Assembly (NCBI GenBank): GCA_021777055.1
Contig: JAIQZO010000008.1
Coordinates: 1 to 45,834 of the forward strand
DNA: 45,834 bases
DNA from: Candidatus Anammoxibacter sp.
GTDB taxonomy: Bacteria; Planctomycetota; Brocadiia; Brocadiales; Anammoxibacteraceae
Reading direction: 5' to 3'
Positions 15,653 to 24,962 of the stretch are shown in pieces (position 1 is the stretch's first letter; each line of letters starts with the position of its first letter). Made by a program: the position numbers and the translations under genes. Under the pieces are notes generated by a model. It saw only the letters and a list, made by a program, of their open reading frames with translations. It had not been told where the DNA came from and searched no databases.

Positions 15653-16681
15653 TTAACCTATTCTCAAAACCTTTGCCCCACGAATCTTTCTCGTATTGAG
15701 TTCCACTAATGCCTCGTTTGCCTCTTCTAATGCAAATTCCTGAATCTCTGGTTTTATACGCATTTCAGCCGCCAGTGCCAGAAACTCGCTCACGTCTCTT
15801 CGACTGACATTAGCAACACTCTTGATCTCCTTTTCTAACCAAAGATGGGCCGGATAGTCTAATCGCAGAAGATAGTCCTTATCTACCTCTTCTTTACCAA
15901 TAGCATTAATGACTAATCTTCCACCAGGATCTAGATTCTTCAAAGCTTCTACAACTGGTTCCCATGCCGGCGTGGTATCTATAATACAAGCTAGTCTTTC
16001 CGGAGATTTCTCAGCGCTGCATCCAGCCCAGACGGCACCAAGCTCCTTGGCAAACTCTTGCTCTTTAACACTTCTGGCAAATACAAAGACCTTTGTATTT
16101 GGATACCTATATCTCACCGTTTTCAGGACTAAGTGGCCAGAAGCACCAAATCCAGTCAAACCAATATTATCTCCATCCTTAAGCCCCGTCAGTCTCAAAG
16201 ATCGGTAACCAACCGCACCAGCGCATAACAAAGGCACGGCCTCTGCATCGCTAAAATCATTAGGAATTGGGTAGGTAAAGGCTTCTGGAACTGTTATATA
16301 CTGTGCATACCCACCATTGGCATCTCTACCCGTAGCCTTAAAGTTATAGCACAGATTTTCATTGCCAGACAGACAGAACTTACATGAACCGCAAGCAGAG
16401 TAAATCCAGCCAATGCCAACTCGATCTCCGATTCTTAATGTGTCAGTTTTACAGCCTGTCGCTTCAACACTACCAACCACTTGATGACCAGGAATAATTG
16501 GGAAATGAGGTGGCGGTGTTCGTCCCTCAATCTCATCCAACTCAGTATGGCAAACCCCACAAGCGGAAACCTTAACTAAAACCTCGTCTCCTTCTGGGAT
16601 AGGATCCGGAAAGTCCCTCAATGTCAGCGGTGTTTGATTCTCTTTCAGACTGCAGTGCCCATTCAATACCATTGCTTTCAT
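15653..16681 (-). CDS. Zinc-dependent alcohol dehydrogenase
   Basis: This 342-residue medium-chain dehydrogenase oxidises alcohols or reduces aldehydes with NAD(P). Catalytic zinc ligands are Cys44 (in SACGVCHTE) and His66 (IPGHQ, where GHE is usual). The structural zinc site is complete: C97, C100, C103 and C111 in ACGSCKFCLSGNENLC. The Rossmann glycine motif appears as LTGFGASGH (about 174-182). The sequence style (LPLTLRDFPDPIP-like start, WIYSACGSC) fits the AdhA/YahK-like zinc-ADH subgroup. The length is normal. It stands alone, with an AT-rich gap on both sides. The substrate cannot be named from sequence. Confidence 0.9.
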   Translation of the reverse strand: MKAMVLNGHCSLKENQTPLTLRDFPDPIPEGDEVLVKVSACGVCHTELDEIEGRTPPPHFPIIPGHQVVGSVEATGCKTDTLRIGDRVGIGWIYSACGSCKFCLSGNENLCYNFKATGRDANGGYAQYITVPEAFTYPIPNDFSDAEAVPLLCAGAVGYRSLRLTGLKDGDNIGLTGFGASGHLVLKTVRYRYPNTKVFVFARSVKEQEFAKELGAVWAGCSAEKSPERLACIIDTTPAWEPVVEALKNLDPGGRLVINAIGKEEVDKDYLLRLDYPAHLWLEKEIKSVANVSRRDVSEFLALAAEMRIKPEIQEFALEEANEALVELNTRKIRGAKVLRIG

Positions 16682-16939
16682 TTAAGTTCAACCTTTCTAC
16701 CCTTTCCATGCTTTAAAGCTTTGCATAGCATAAGGATTTTAATCAAGTACGTTAATTTTGCATTCACTTAAATTAAAGAATTATGTCATGATTTAGGAGA
16801 ACATTTATAACCGTTCTCTTTCCTTTAGTACTATACACATAATAGTCACTATAGCGGTTTCGCTTAACCAGAGATGACCCAAGCAACAAATAAAGTGTGA
16901 ATAGATCTGATTGGTTTCTACAAATAATTAGACATCTTG

Positions 16940-17419
16940 TCATATGACAAATATACTGTTAATCCACTTACCAAGGAAATGAGTAATAACAACGACTAAC
17001 AATGCAATAAAAACATGCTCTGCAATAACAGGTCTTATTTTTATTCCTTGATCTTTTGCAACTAAAGCACTAATAAGCGCAACAAGAAATGATCCCCATC
17101 CAACACTTATGATAATTGCAGTGGCTAGCGGAAAAAGCAATAGAGGGATAATAAATGAGAGCGAAAACACAAACTTTGAAATAAATGTTGCGAACGTAAC
17201 AGTCCAAATTGTTTTTGCCGAATGATCATTTTCAGACTCTTCATGAATATGCACGCCTAAAGCATCAGAGAATGCATCTGCAACTGCGATTGTAACAACT
17301 CCTCCAATAACCGCTAATTTTTCATGAGTCCCGGAATTGAGACCAACCATAAGACCCATAGTAGTAATCGCACCCGACGTTAAACCAAAACTAACACCTG
17401 CTTTCCATTGTTCTATCAT
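16940..17419 (-). CDS. VIT1/CCC1-family transporter
   Basis: This 159-residue membrane protein has about four to five hydrophobic segments. The start GVSFGLTSGAITTMGLMVGL and the segment VVTIAVADAFSDALGVHIHE match VIT-family proteins (vacuolar iron/manganese transporter relatives), in which the acidic residues after the second helix contact metal. It is shorter than eukaryotic members and lacks a long cytoplasmic metal-binding insert; short forms of about 160 residues exist in bacteria. No other metal gene is nearby. The direction and metal (iron or manganese) are inferred from the family. Confidence 0.78.
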   Translation of the reverse strand: MIEQWKAGVSFGLTSGAITTMGLMVGLNSGTHEKLAVIGGVVTIAVADAFSDALGVHIHEESENDHSAKTIWTVTFATFISKFVFSLSFIIPLLLFPLATAIIISVGWGSFLVALISALVAKDQGIKIRPVIAEHVFIALLVVVITHFLGKWINSIFVI

Positions 17420-18429
17420 ATCAGTTAAAGACCTAACGGCCAGTGGAGAAACGTACCTTAAGCACGTCTGTATCTATCCGACAGTTGGCGAAAACCTTGC
17501 GGCTAAAAAATGTTCTAAAATTACCAGCTTGACAATCAAGCGTTGATTAGTAAACGCGGCATCTACATTACCACTTCCAGCTTTCTCAAGTTTAAGTTCT
17601 GAGACATACAAGTTAAATAACTGTTCTTATTTATCCTACCAGTCTCTGACATGCTCTAAGTAAGAAGATTATGAGCTGATCTTCCAGTCAAAGAACTTAC
17701 TATAGATGTATTAATAAAGGCTTTTCTCTTTTTATCGTCCATAATTTGTAATACAAGAATAGAGCGCGCATAATTTCACAAAAGACAAAACACTATAACC
17801 AACAAAGGAAAATGCCAAAGGTATTCGCCACCAGTTCTATGCGTGGGTTAGAATATTATTACTTTTGACTGTTTAATCGTCAACAATAAAACAACATACA
17901 TATTCCTTTTCATAGTAATAAAAAACGGTAAATGTTTATGACAAATAGAAAATTAATCTATTATAAGAATATTTTCCTATTTCCTTATATCCGTACTTCA
18001 CAGAAATATAGTTTGAACATTTCCTACTGTCTATGCATATTAAGAAATTTAACTACAATACATTGATGTTGAATTCACCTTTGTACTGGTACAACATTTA
18101 GACTGTAAATAATCTGGTGCCTATAGATTACGTTAAGCTTAGTACTTTAAAATCTCGCTCCGGGACGTGTGGAGCTATCCTTGATCAGAAAGATGTATGC
18201 CACCATACATTTCTCTTAATGTAATCACACCATTTAAACACGACCTAGATCCATTTGCGATTGCTAATTAATCTTATTATAATTATTGACGAAAATATAG
18301 ATAACCGTGCATTATGGAAAAGTCAAACTAGAATATTCTCGTTTTTCATACTTGCCATTCAGTTATATTAAAACAACTTGTCAAAAGGATATTATCTTGC
18401 ACTTTAACTTATCAATTAATAAGAAATTA
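17420..18429. other. Long gene-free stretch
   Basis: About 1 kb of AT-rich sequence without a credible gene on either strand. GTTAGAATATTATT followed by TAAYCGTCAACA (17848-17886) resembles 8040-8076, hinting at a dispersed repeat. The right end must carry the promoter of the unknown gene at 18430. Confidence 0.5.
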
Positions 18430-19644
18430 ATGACCAAATTAACTAACAAATCTTTAATTTCCTTCTTTCTAGTTTGTATCATTCTCATCTTCTTAACGCA
18501 AAACATATCCTCTGCTACTGAAAAAACTCGTGGCCATACATCAATTAAGAAATCATCGGCCAAAAGGGAAATTTCTACTCATAATACTAAGACAAATCAA
18601 TTATGGTGGAATGAAATACAGTACAATAGTTTAAGGGAATATCTTGAGACCTATCAGGAAGAGTTTGAAACACTTATTGAAAGTACAGCCGATGATATTG
18701 CAGAAAAACAATCAGATAGAAAGATTCAAAAAAATTGTCTAATCTGGAAGACCAGGATGATAGACAAACTTAAAGACAAACTTAAAGAGGAAAACGCATT
18801 GGTCTCTTTATTGGATACATGGCTTTTTAGCGTGCGTATGCTCAGATTTTTTGAAAGCGGAGATGGGTCAAACATGTTTGGTGTCAATCAACAACTCGCA
18901 ATAGATTCGGCGAAAGAGTCAGAAAGCATGATTGAGGACATTGTAATTATTTTCATCCCCCCTGACAAATTACCAAAAATCAGAAAAGAACTTTATAATT
19001 ACGCATTACAAAACCCATTTATCGGAACATTCAAAGAGAAAAAAAACTCATCACTGCGCCTTAACAAAAAGGCAATAAAAAGCTTTTCAAAGATACTATC
19101 TGTACCGTTAACGCCTGTAAAAGTTGCAGCGAAGGCAAAAAAAGATATAGATTCATTCAAGACAACGGCTTCCAGGTTTGCGGATATCATGGAAGATCTT
19201 CCACAGGAGATACGTTGGGAACTGGAACTACTCTTATTTTCCATTGATAAAAACCAATCCATCTATTCTGCACTGGATAGCATAAACAAATTATCAAAAA
19301 GTTCTGAAGAGCTGACAAAGATTGCGGGCAAGCTACCGGATGATATAAGGGTGAATATTGAACTATTAATGAATTCTGTAGATGAAAACAAATCAGCACA
19401 AACAATTCTCGCAAACCTTAACACTATTTCCAGTCAAACAGAAGTACTGACAAAGAGTGTTAATGAGATACCTGACACTATATCTGCAAATATGGATAAA
19501 TCCATAAAAAATGCGCTTAATGAAACCCAGTCTTTAGTTGATCACATATCATGGAGGGTTGCGCAGCTCATAATTCTTATATTCATTCTGGCATCTCTAC
19601 TGAGTGTGGTAATAATATTTTGCAGACGAAAACAGAAAAAATAA
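18430..19644 (+). CDS. Exported protein with C-terminal membrane anchor, unknown function
   Basis: About 404 residues from the ATG at 18430, chosen because it puts the hydrophobic signal (ISFFLVCIILIFLTQNISSA) at the N-terminus. An upstream in-frame extension to 18307 is possible but gives no sensible leader. The body is helical and charged. Its C-terminal part has two similar segments, MEDLPQEIRWELELLLFSID and AGKLPDDIRVNIELLMNSVD, each followed by a KNQSIYSALDSINKL or ENKSAQTILANLNTI type helix, and a third weaker copy (VNEIPDTISANMDKSIKNAL). A transmembrane helix (VAQLIILIFILASLLSVVII) and a basic tail end the protein. The repeated LP-(D/E)I motif suggests a periplasmic coiled-coil stalk. 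I do not recognise the family. Confidence 0.7.
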   Translation: MTKLTNKSLISFFLVCIILIFLTQNISSATEKTRGHTSIKKSSAKREISTHNTKTNQLWWNEIQYNSLREYLETYQEEFETLIESTADDIAEKQSDRKIQKNCLIWKTRMIDKLKDKLKEENALVSLLDTWLFSVRMLRFFESGDGSNMFGVNQQLAIDSAKESESMIEDIVIIFIPPDKLPKIRKELYNYALQNPFIGTFKEKKNSSLRLNKKAIKSFSKILSVPLTPVKVAAKAKKDIDSFKTTASRFADIMEDLPQEIRWELELLLFSIDKNQSIYSALDSINKLSKSSEELTKIAGKLPDDIRVNIELLMNSVDENKSAQTILANLNTISSQTEVLTKSVNEIPDTISANMDKSIKNALNETQSLVDHISWRVAQLIILIFILASLLSVVIIFCRRKQKK

Positions 19645-20095
19645 TGAGGAATATTTTGGAAAGAGTGTACAAAATAATCAATAGCGGAATTAACCTCTAT
19701 TTCCCATCACTTAATTTTAAACTGTCAAAATCAGTATGTAACCATAATTCAATGAGCAAAGAAATTTGTTTTCACCAGATAACCACACGCTGAATAGATA
19801 ATTATCACGAAAATAACATTTTTTATACGAACTTTTCCTCTGATTGTACAATTTTTATTGTTTTCGATTTTATATCTTATGGCTTAGTAGATAAACGGAT
19901 ACTCTTTTCTTAAGTTCTCATATACCTGCTTCTATATGTCCTGATAAATGCAACCTTTGGCAAATGAAACAAAACACTCCTTATACTACTATAGTGTGGC
20001 ATAACCGCAACCAAATGTTGCATTTTAGATTTAAATGGAAAAAGTATGGTGGCATGTACAAACTGGTTTGTCTGTGACGGTTACTTCAATGTTTT
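19645..20095. other. Gene-free stretch after the unknown membrane-anchored protein
   Basis: A 50-codon ORF starts at an ATG overlapping the previous stop (19644-19793) but has no recognisable content. The rest is AT-rich. Bases about 20025-20085 (TTTTAGATTTAAATGGAAAA, GTTTGTCTGTGACGG) resemble 44845-44910 and may be another dispersed repeat. Confidence 0.4.
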
Positions 20096-20404
20096 ATCAG
20101 CATTGTCCGGTTAGATATTTGCGGAACAGATATGCGTGCTAACATTAAGTGCCTAAAATGCCTAAAGTGTGCTAAAATGCCTAAAATTATAGAAATTTAT
20201 TAACAGATATGCGTGCTAACATTAAGTGCCTAAAATGCCTAAAGTGTGCTAAAATGCCTAAAATTATAGAAATTTATTATTAATAAAAAACGAAGCTATT
20301 AACTTTAGGTACTTTTTCGCATCATGTTCGCATCATGATGTTGCAAAATGTTCATAAATATGAAACATTGTTGCACTGCAAAAGGCTAACCGGACAATGC
20401 TGAT
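20096..20404. repeat. Repeat family B, copy 1, with 19-bp terminal inverted repeats
   Basis: ATCAGCATTGTCCGGTTAG (20096-20114) is repeated exactly in inverse at 20386-20404. The interior holds GTGCCTAAAATGCCTAAAGT-type short repeats and a TTAGGTACTTTTTCGCATCATG segment. A second copy starts at 45671. No transposase is present, so it behaves like a MITE. The right arm covers the last codons and the stop of the transglutaminase gene. Confidence 0.85.
20125..20278. repeat. 77-bp tandem duplication within repeat B
   Basis: AACAGATATGCGTGCTAACA starts at 20125 and again at 20202, and the 77-bp units appear identical. The copy at 45671 has only one unit, so copy 1 gained the duplication. Confidence 0.88.
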
Positions 20405-21942
20405 GTTTTATAGCATAATTTTTCCAAATCTGCGCGGCCAGCCCTTCCACTGTAGCGGACAGATGCATACTCTTTATACCATTGTGATAGATGATAATAT
20501 TGATCGCTACCACCATTTTCAGTAAGAATTCTATTCGCAAACTGATTAATGGTTTCGTTTGGTCTTCTAACAATGCCATCCTTTTTAAGCTGGATATCCA
20601 TATCCTCCAGTAGCCGGTGTAAAGAGATAATGACGGTGTTCTTCTCTATCACATGGTGTTTTCTTTTAAAGATCCGTCTTCCAAAGTAGATTCCAACAAG
20701 TATGAAAAGCACGGGCAACAATCCTACCGCTATGTAAACCGGTGGAAAGTATTTACCAGAGAAGAGATATACACACTGAAAAAAAAGTCTCTTTAATGCA
20801 CTTAAGCTTAATGATGCTTTAAAGACCTGGAAACAATATTTTACATAATCCCATATATAACCCACCTTGCCCTGTGGCGATGAATCAGGAACGCCGTCTG
20901 GCGGTGTTGCTTCAACAATGACCCACCCCTTGGCATCATCATACGCTTCAACCCATGCGTGCGCATCCCTATTCCTTGCAATCCAATATTCCCCCAAAGA
21001 GTTCCAGTCAGACAGGACATATCCGGCAACATACCGGCATGGAACCCCTGCCAATCGCAACAATATTGCAGCACCAGTGGCAAAATATTCACAATGGGCA
21101 GCTGGCTTTTCCAGCAGAAAATGTGTTAAAGGATCTGCACCTTCGGGAATTTTAATACCAAGTTTATACTCATATTCGCTTTTAAAATAGTTTTCAACCG
21201 CCCCTATTTTTGAATTTATATCATTGCAGCCTTGAAACAATTCCTCTGCCATCTTTATTACATCAGGGTGAATATCTTCAGGCTCCTCAATAAATTGCTC
21301 TTTATATGTATCTGAAATTGGTGACAGTAAATTTGCCGAACTTGTAAATGCGGTATAGTTTTTCTTATATTGTCCCTTGGAAACAACTGTATCGTTCCCA
21401 TCAACCTCCAGTTCTGTTAATGAAGCGGATATAACATTGGTGTTGCCAGGTATAAACATCACCCGTCCACTTGATTCCGTTGCCCACACCCGGTATTCTG
21501 ACCAACTTTGTAGTTTCTGTTCTTTTAAAACAAACAGATTCTGATCCTCTATCACAGATGGTAAATTCTTCTGTTTCGTTAATTCTGGAAGGATAGTTGA
21601 TCTTCTGCTCCTTGCAATCCATACCGGAGATTTGTAAACATTGTATGCCTTTGCCCTCAAATATACTGGATTTTGTTCCGAGAACACACGCAATGCGACT
21701 TTATTCTCATTATGGCTTTTTCTATGTGCGACACTACCTAGTTTCGCACGATTACTATAACCGGTTGAAGAAAAAAGATTCATGCGGTTATGCATGTACC
21801 GCGTGTAATTTTTATCTATGCTTATAAGGAGTATTCCACTTAGCCAGGTCAGCAGAGCAACAATTCCAAACAGTATGATTGAAATAAATAACCGGGACCT
21901 GCTTAAATTCATATCCTTTTGATTTTTTTTTATACGCGGCAA
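20386..21942 (-). CDS. Transglutaminase-like/DUF4129 part of a split TgpA-type protein
   Basis: This 518-codon frame holds one transmembrane helix (about 18-42), a periplasmic transglutaminase core with Cys284 in AAHCEYFATG and His328 in DAHAWVEAYD, a third site reading VEATPP where Asp is usual, a second membrane helix (about 398-420) and a DUF4129-like tail (RLLEDMDIQLKKDG, RRPNETINQFANRIL). Its nominal TTG start has no independent support. The first residues RIKKNQKD are encoded by the A9 run where the preceding frame (21812-22414) leaves off, so the two are most likely one TgpA-like protein of about 670 residues. The final codons TSALSG and the stop lie inside the inverted repeat of family B. 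Confidence 0.82.
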   Translation of the reverse strand: MPRIKKNQKDMNLSRSRLFISIILFGIVALLTWLSGILLISIDKNYTRYMHNRMNLFSSTGYSNRAKLGSVAHRKSHNENKVALRVFSEQNPVYLRAKAYNVYKSPVWIARSRRSTILPELTKQKNLPSVIEDQNLFVLKEQKLQSWSEYRVWATESSGRVMFIPGNTNVISASLTELEVDGNDTVVSKGQYKKNYTAFTSSANLLSPISDTYKEQFIEEPEDIHPDVIKMAEELFQGCNDINSKIGAVENYFKSEYEYKLGIKIPEGADPLTHFLLEKPAAHCEYFATGAAILLRLAGVPCRYVAGYVLSDWNSLGEYWIARNRDAHAWVEAYDDAKGWVIVEATPPDGVPDSSPQGKVGYIWDYVKYCFQVFKASLSLSALKRLFFQCVYLFSGKYFPPVYIAVGLLPVLFILVGIYFGRRIFKRKHHVIEKNTVIISLHRLLEDMDIQLKKDGIVRRPNETINQFANRILTENGGSDQYYHLSQWYKEYASVRYSGRAGRADLEKLCYKTSALSG

Positions 21943-22414
21943 GGGAACAGCTTGTAAACAAAGCAGCGGATATTATGAATCCTATGGAGCAAATAAGAAA
22001 TATCCGGTTTTGGGTGATGCCGGTCTGCACACTGCCGATAAATACCAAAACAATGATTCCATAGACAGGTTGGTCTTTAGATAACCTGCTGTTTGCAGAA
22101 ATAAATAGTTCAACAACCTGCCGCATCAATAAAAAGTGGACAGCAAAATATATCAGGACACTATTAAAGTATGGAACCAAAGTAACCGGATAGCTGTACG
22201 TGGAAAAAACCGTCATTATCCCTGCACCTGTTGCTAGAATAAGTAACAGGCTATACTTCATAACAGCGCCCGGTTTAAAATTTATTAATCCCCACACTCC
22301 TGTAAAAGCTGCAGTTGTAATAATTGCAGAAAACCAGTTAGAATCCGACATGACGCTATATGCAACGGTCTGATTTACTATCATTCCTACAGCAGTCCAC
22401 CTTTGCGACTTCAT
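21812..22414 (-). CDS. N-terminal membrane part (DUF3488-like) of the split TgpA-type protein
   Basis: This 200-codon frame starts with an ATGA overlap on the DUF58 gene. It encodes several transmembrane helices (for example YSLLLILATGAGIMTVFSTY and VYGIIVLVFIGSVQTGI), as in the N-terminal domain of TgpA/YebA transglutaminases. Family-like sequence ends at SLAAYKKKSK. After that the frame reads an unlikely Cys- and Trp-rich tail that overlaps the next frame by 131 bp. The change lies at an A9 run (21922-21930). Losing one A would fuse both frames exactly. Whether this is a real mutation, RNA polymerase slippage or a sequence error cannot be decided here. Confidence 0.78.
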   Translation of the reverse strand: MKSQRWTAVGMIVNQTVAYSVMSDSNWFSAIITTAAFTGVWGLINFKPGAVMKYSLLLILATGAGIMTVFSTYSYPVTLVPYFNSVLIYFAVHFLLMRQVVELFISANSRLSKDQPVYGIIVLVFIGSVQTGITQNRIFLICSIGFIISAALFTSCSLAAYKKKSKGYEFKQVPVIYFNHTVWNCCSADLAKWNTPYKHR

Positions 22415-23664
22415 ATCAAGTCAATACCCCCTTTTCTGATAGTTTCAGGAGTATATACAGAAACCACATCTACCCACTGTTCCATATCTCCAAAGGATTG
22501 AGATGAATCATCATTGCTAACAAATATTATTTTTACTTTACACCCGGCCTCAACAGCTTTTTGAACGAGTTTTTTTCGTGATTCATCATGTCCCAGAAAT
22601 ATACAGATCAGAGTAGAGATGTTGGATAGCTCTTCCACAATAGAAGGAGCAAGGATCTCAAAAGGATTTGTCCGGCACCCATCCAGACAGGCCAAAATAT
22701 CCAGAACATTTTCAAAGTGTGCAGTATCTCTTCCCGCACGAAAGACGTATAGTTCCGGGCCAGCAGCAAAAATATCCATAATATATTCTGTACGTGATAG
22801 CAGATCCGCAACTGACGCACAAAGACTGATTGCCGCCTCTAGTTCAGGATAACCATTACTAGCGGATTTCACCCCGGATGTTATATATGTATCCAGCACC
22901 AATGCAATACGGCAATAATACTCCTCCTGATACTCCCTGACAACAGGTTTGGCTAAACGTCCCCAAGAGCGAAAATCAATCCGGCTAAATGAATCCCCGG
23001 GAAGGTAATCCCGGTTGCCGATGTATTCCATCGATTCACCTACCAGTGAAGTAAGCGTTATCCCCCCGGGTTGATAACGTCTGCTGGAAGGGATCTCCAT
23101 ATCTGCAACGGGATGAAAGTCTGGCAGCACAAGTAAGGGCACTATGGCACATCCGGGCGATCCTGACCGAAAAATATTGAAAGGAAATGTAGAGAATGGT
23201 TGGATATGCGGCAATTTATATAGCCCTCTTTTTACAGGTCGGATTTGTACTGTAATAAAGGCCCTTTCTCCCGGTTTCAAATCGAAAACCGTTCTTGTCT
23301 CGATAATTTCCCTTACAGAACCGGGCAAGTGAAAGAAACCAAGGGCGATATTAAAAGCAGGCAATTTTGATATATTCTCCACCTCAAATATACCTTCTAT
23401 GATATGACCTACGCAGGTTTTTGGAACAAGTTGTCCCATTATCCTAACACGGGGACGTAGAAAAAGGCCTGACAGGAGCGTAACAAAAAACAGTGCGGCT
23501 AGTCCGCAAACAAGATGATAGAGAGGAATCTCCAGGGAAACCATCCCTGCATATAGAGCAAGCATCGCCCCACCCATCATGTATTTCCCTTGCTGTGTTA
23601 TTTTATAATGCCACAGATAACGTCCAAACTTTATCAGAACAGGTTTGCGTCTACTCTTTTTCAT
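22411..23664 (-). CDS. DUF58-domain protein (MoxR-associated)
   Basis: The 417-residue protein has two membrane helices near the N-terminus (MMGGAMLALYAGMVSLEIPL and YHLVCGLAALFFVTLLSGLF), an Ig-like periplasmic part and the DUF58 core YIGNRDYLPGDSFSRIDFRS followed by WGRLAKPVVREYQEEYYC, leading into a von Willebrand A-like fold (ALVLDTYI). DUF58 proteins are partners of MoxR ATPases in envelope or respiratory-complex maturation. Four-base ATGA overlaps with moxR upstream and the transglutaminase frame downstream indicate one operon with coupled translation. Confidence 0.88.
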   Translation of the reverse strand: MKKSRRKPVLIKFGRYLWHYKITQQGKYMMGGAMLALYAGMVSLEIPLYHLVCGLAALFFVTLLSGLFLRPRVRIMGQLVPKTCVGHIIEGIFEVENISKLPAFNIALGFFHLPGSVREIIETRTVFDLKPGERAFITVQIRPVKRGLYKLPHIQPFSTFPFNIFRSGSPGCAIVPLLVLPDFHPVADMEIPSSRRYQPGGITLTSLVGESMEYIGNRDYLPGDSFSRIDFRSWGRLAKPVVREYQEEYYCRIALVLDTYITSGVKSASNGYPELEAAISLCASVADLLSRTEYIMDIFAAGPELYVFRAGRDTAHFENVLDILACLDGCRTNPFEILAPSIVEELSNISTLICIFLGHDESRKKLVQKAVEAGCKVKIIFVSNDDSSQSFGDMEQWVDVVSVYTPETIRKGGIDLI

Positions 23665-24611
23665 GTGGGAACGTTTACACAGTTAATAATTTCTTCAATT
23701 ATGGAGTTCTTACTTCTACCACCATACTTAGCTTTGGTTGTTAAAATTATCCTGTGTGGAAGCACGTACGATGCTAACCTTTGAACGTCATCCGGCAAGA
23801 CGAAATCCCGCCCTTGAGAATAAGCAGAGGCCTGGGATGCCCGGAACAACATAATTGACCCTCGTGGGCTGACTCCCAACTTGAGTCGGGAATCATTACG
23901 TGTCTTCTCCACAATCTCCAAAATGTACCGGCCAATTGATTCTTCTACACGAACACCTCTGACAGCCTGCTGCATTTTAACAATAGTCTCTTTGTGTATA
24001 ACAGGAACAACATGATCAATGGGATTGGTCTCTTTTTGAGAATACAATATGTTCATTTCTGCATCAGCATCGGGATAACCCATATTAAGCAACACAAGGA
24101 ATCTGTCCAGTTGTGCCTCCGGCAATGGATATGTACCGTGAAACTCTATGGGGTTTTGTGTGGCAATTACCATGAATGGGGCAGATAATTGATAACTATT
24201 CCCTTCTATAGTTGCCTGCATTTCGCTCATTGATTCCAGGAGAGCCGATTGTGTTCTGGGTGAAGCCCGGTTAATTTCATCGGCCAAGAGAATATTACAA
24301 AAAATCGCTCCTCTGTGAAAAGTGAATGATCCATCCGACGGATCATAAATAGATGTACCCAGAATGTCAGCAGGTAAAAGATCCGGAGTAAACTGAACTC
24401 GTCTGAAGCCAGAATCTATTGACTTTGCCAGCGCCTTTGCAAGCGTTGTCTTTCCCACCCCAGGAATGTCTTCCATCAACACCGAACCTCCGGCAAGAAG
24501 AGCTATTGTAAGTACCTCAATACACTCTTTCTTACCATGAATCACACCGGAAAGATTTTTCTGAACTTTTTCAATGTCGGTAATATAATTTACATCATCT
24601 CTTTCATCCAT
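23661..24611 (-). CDS. MoxR-family AAA+ ATPase
   Basis: The 316-residue AAA+ chaperone-like ATPase has Walker A GVGKTTLA (51-58), Walker B LLADEINRASPRTQSALLES (108-127), sensor 1 VIATQNP (148-154) and the arginine-finger segment EAQLDRFL (165-172). The C-terminal lid carries LGVSPRGSIMLFRASQASA. It is the first gene of the moxR-DUF58-transglutaminase operon, the standard order for this module, in which the ATPase is thought to activate or assemble substrates for the DUF58 partner. Length is typical. Confidence 0.93.
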   Translation of the reverse strand: MDERDDVNYITDIEKVQKNLSGVIHGKKECIEVLTIALLAGGSVLMEDIPGVGKTTLAKALAKSIDSGFRRVQFTPDLLPADILGTSIYDPSDGSFTFHRGAIFCNILLADEINRASPRTQSALLESMSEMQATIEGNSYQLSAPFMVIATQNPIEFHGTYPLPEAQLDRFLVLLNMGYPDADAEMNILYSQKETNPIDHVVPVIHKETIVKMQQAVRGVRVEESIGRYILEIVEKTRNDSRLKLGVSPRGSIMLFRASQASAYSQGRDFVLPDDVQRLASYVLPHRIILTTKAKYGGRSKNSIIEEIINCVNVPT

Positions 24612-24768
24612 AAATATGATCCATTATTTCTAAAACCATTTAGCATACTCATCCTGATCAGAAATCCAACATCCTGTATTCAACGTTACCTATTTTGTTT
24701 GCTTATATGGCGCTCAATAGTATTACTTTATAAAATTTCTTTTTAAAAAAGATTTTGTAGCTTTTATG

Positions 24769-24926
24769 GAATACAGAATACAGGAGTTAGAAGTCAGTAT
24801 AATAGAAAACATGATTCGGGAAGTGAATACAAATTTACAATTAATCACTCTATTATAAAACAAACATAAATCTATGCTTTATTCTGAATTCTAAATTCTG
24901 ACTCCTAACTCCTGTATTCTGTATTT
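24769..24926. repeat. Palindromic element in the moxR/radical SAM gap
   Basis: GAATACAGAATACAGGAGTT (from 24769) is mirrored by AACTCCTGTATTCTGTATTT ending at 24926. The arms extend to about 29 bp with one or two mismatches around a 100-bp centre. A MITE-like element or bidirectional terminator is possible. The rest of the 24612-24962 gap is AT-rich with no gene. Confidence 0.75.
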
Positions 24927-24962
24927 TGGTTGCGGTTTCTCCACACTATGATTTAACAATCG

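Noticed and set aside
19644..19793. Small gene overlapping the stop of the membrane-anchored protein
   Set aside because: It has 50 codons with an ATG overlap, but no ribosome site and no recognisable sequence; left as part of the gene-free stretch.
20125..20278. CRISPR-like array in the GCCTAAA repeats
   Set aside because: There are only two 77-bp units with identical content and no spacers; it is a tandem duplication inside a MITE-like element. No cas genes are present.
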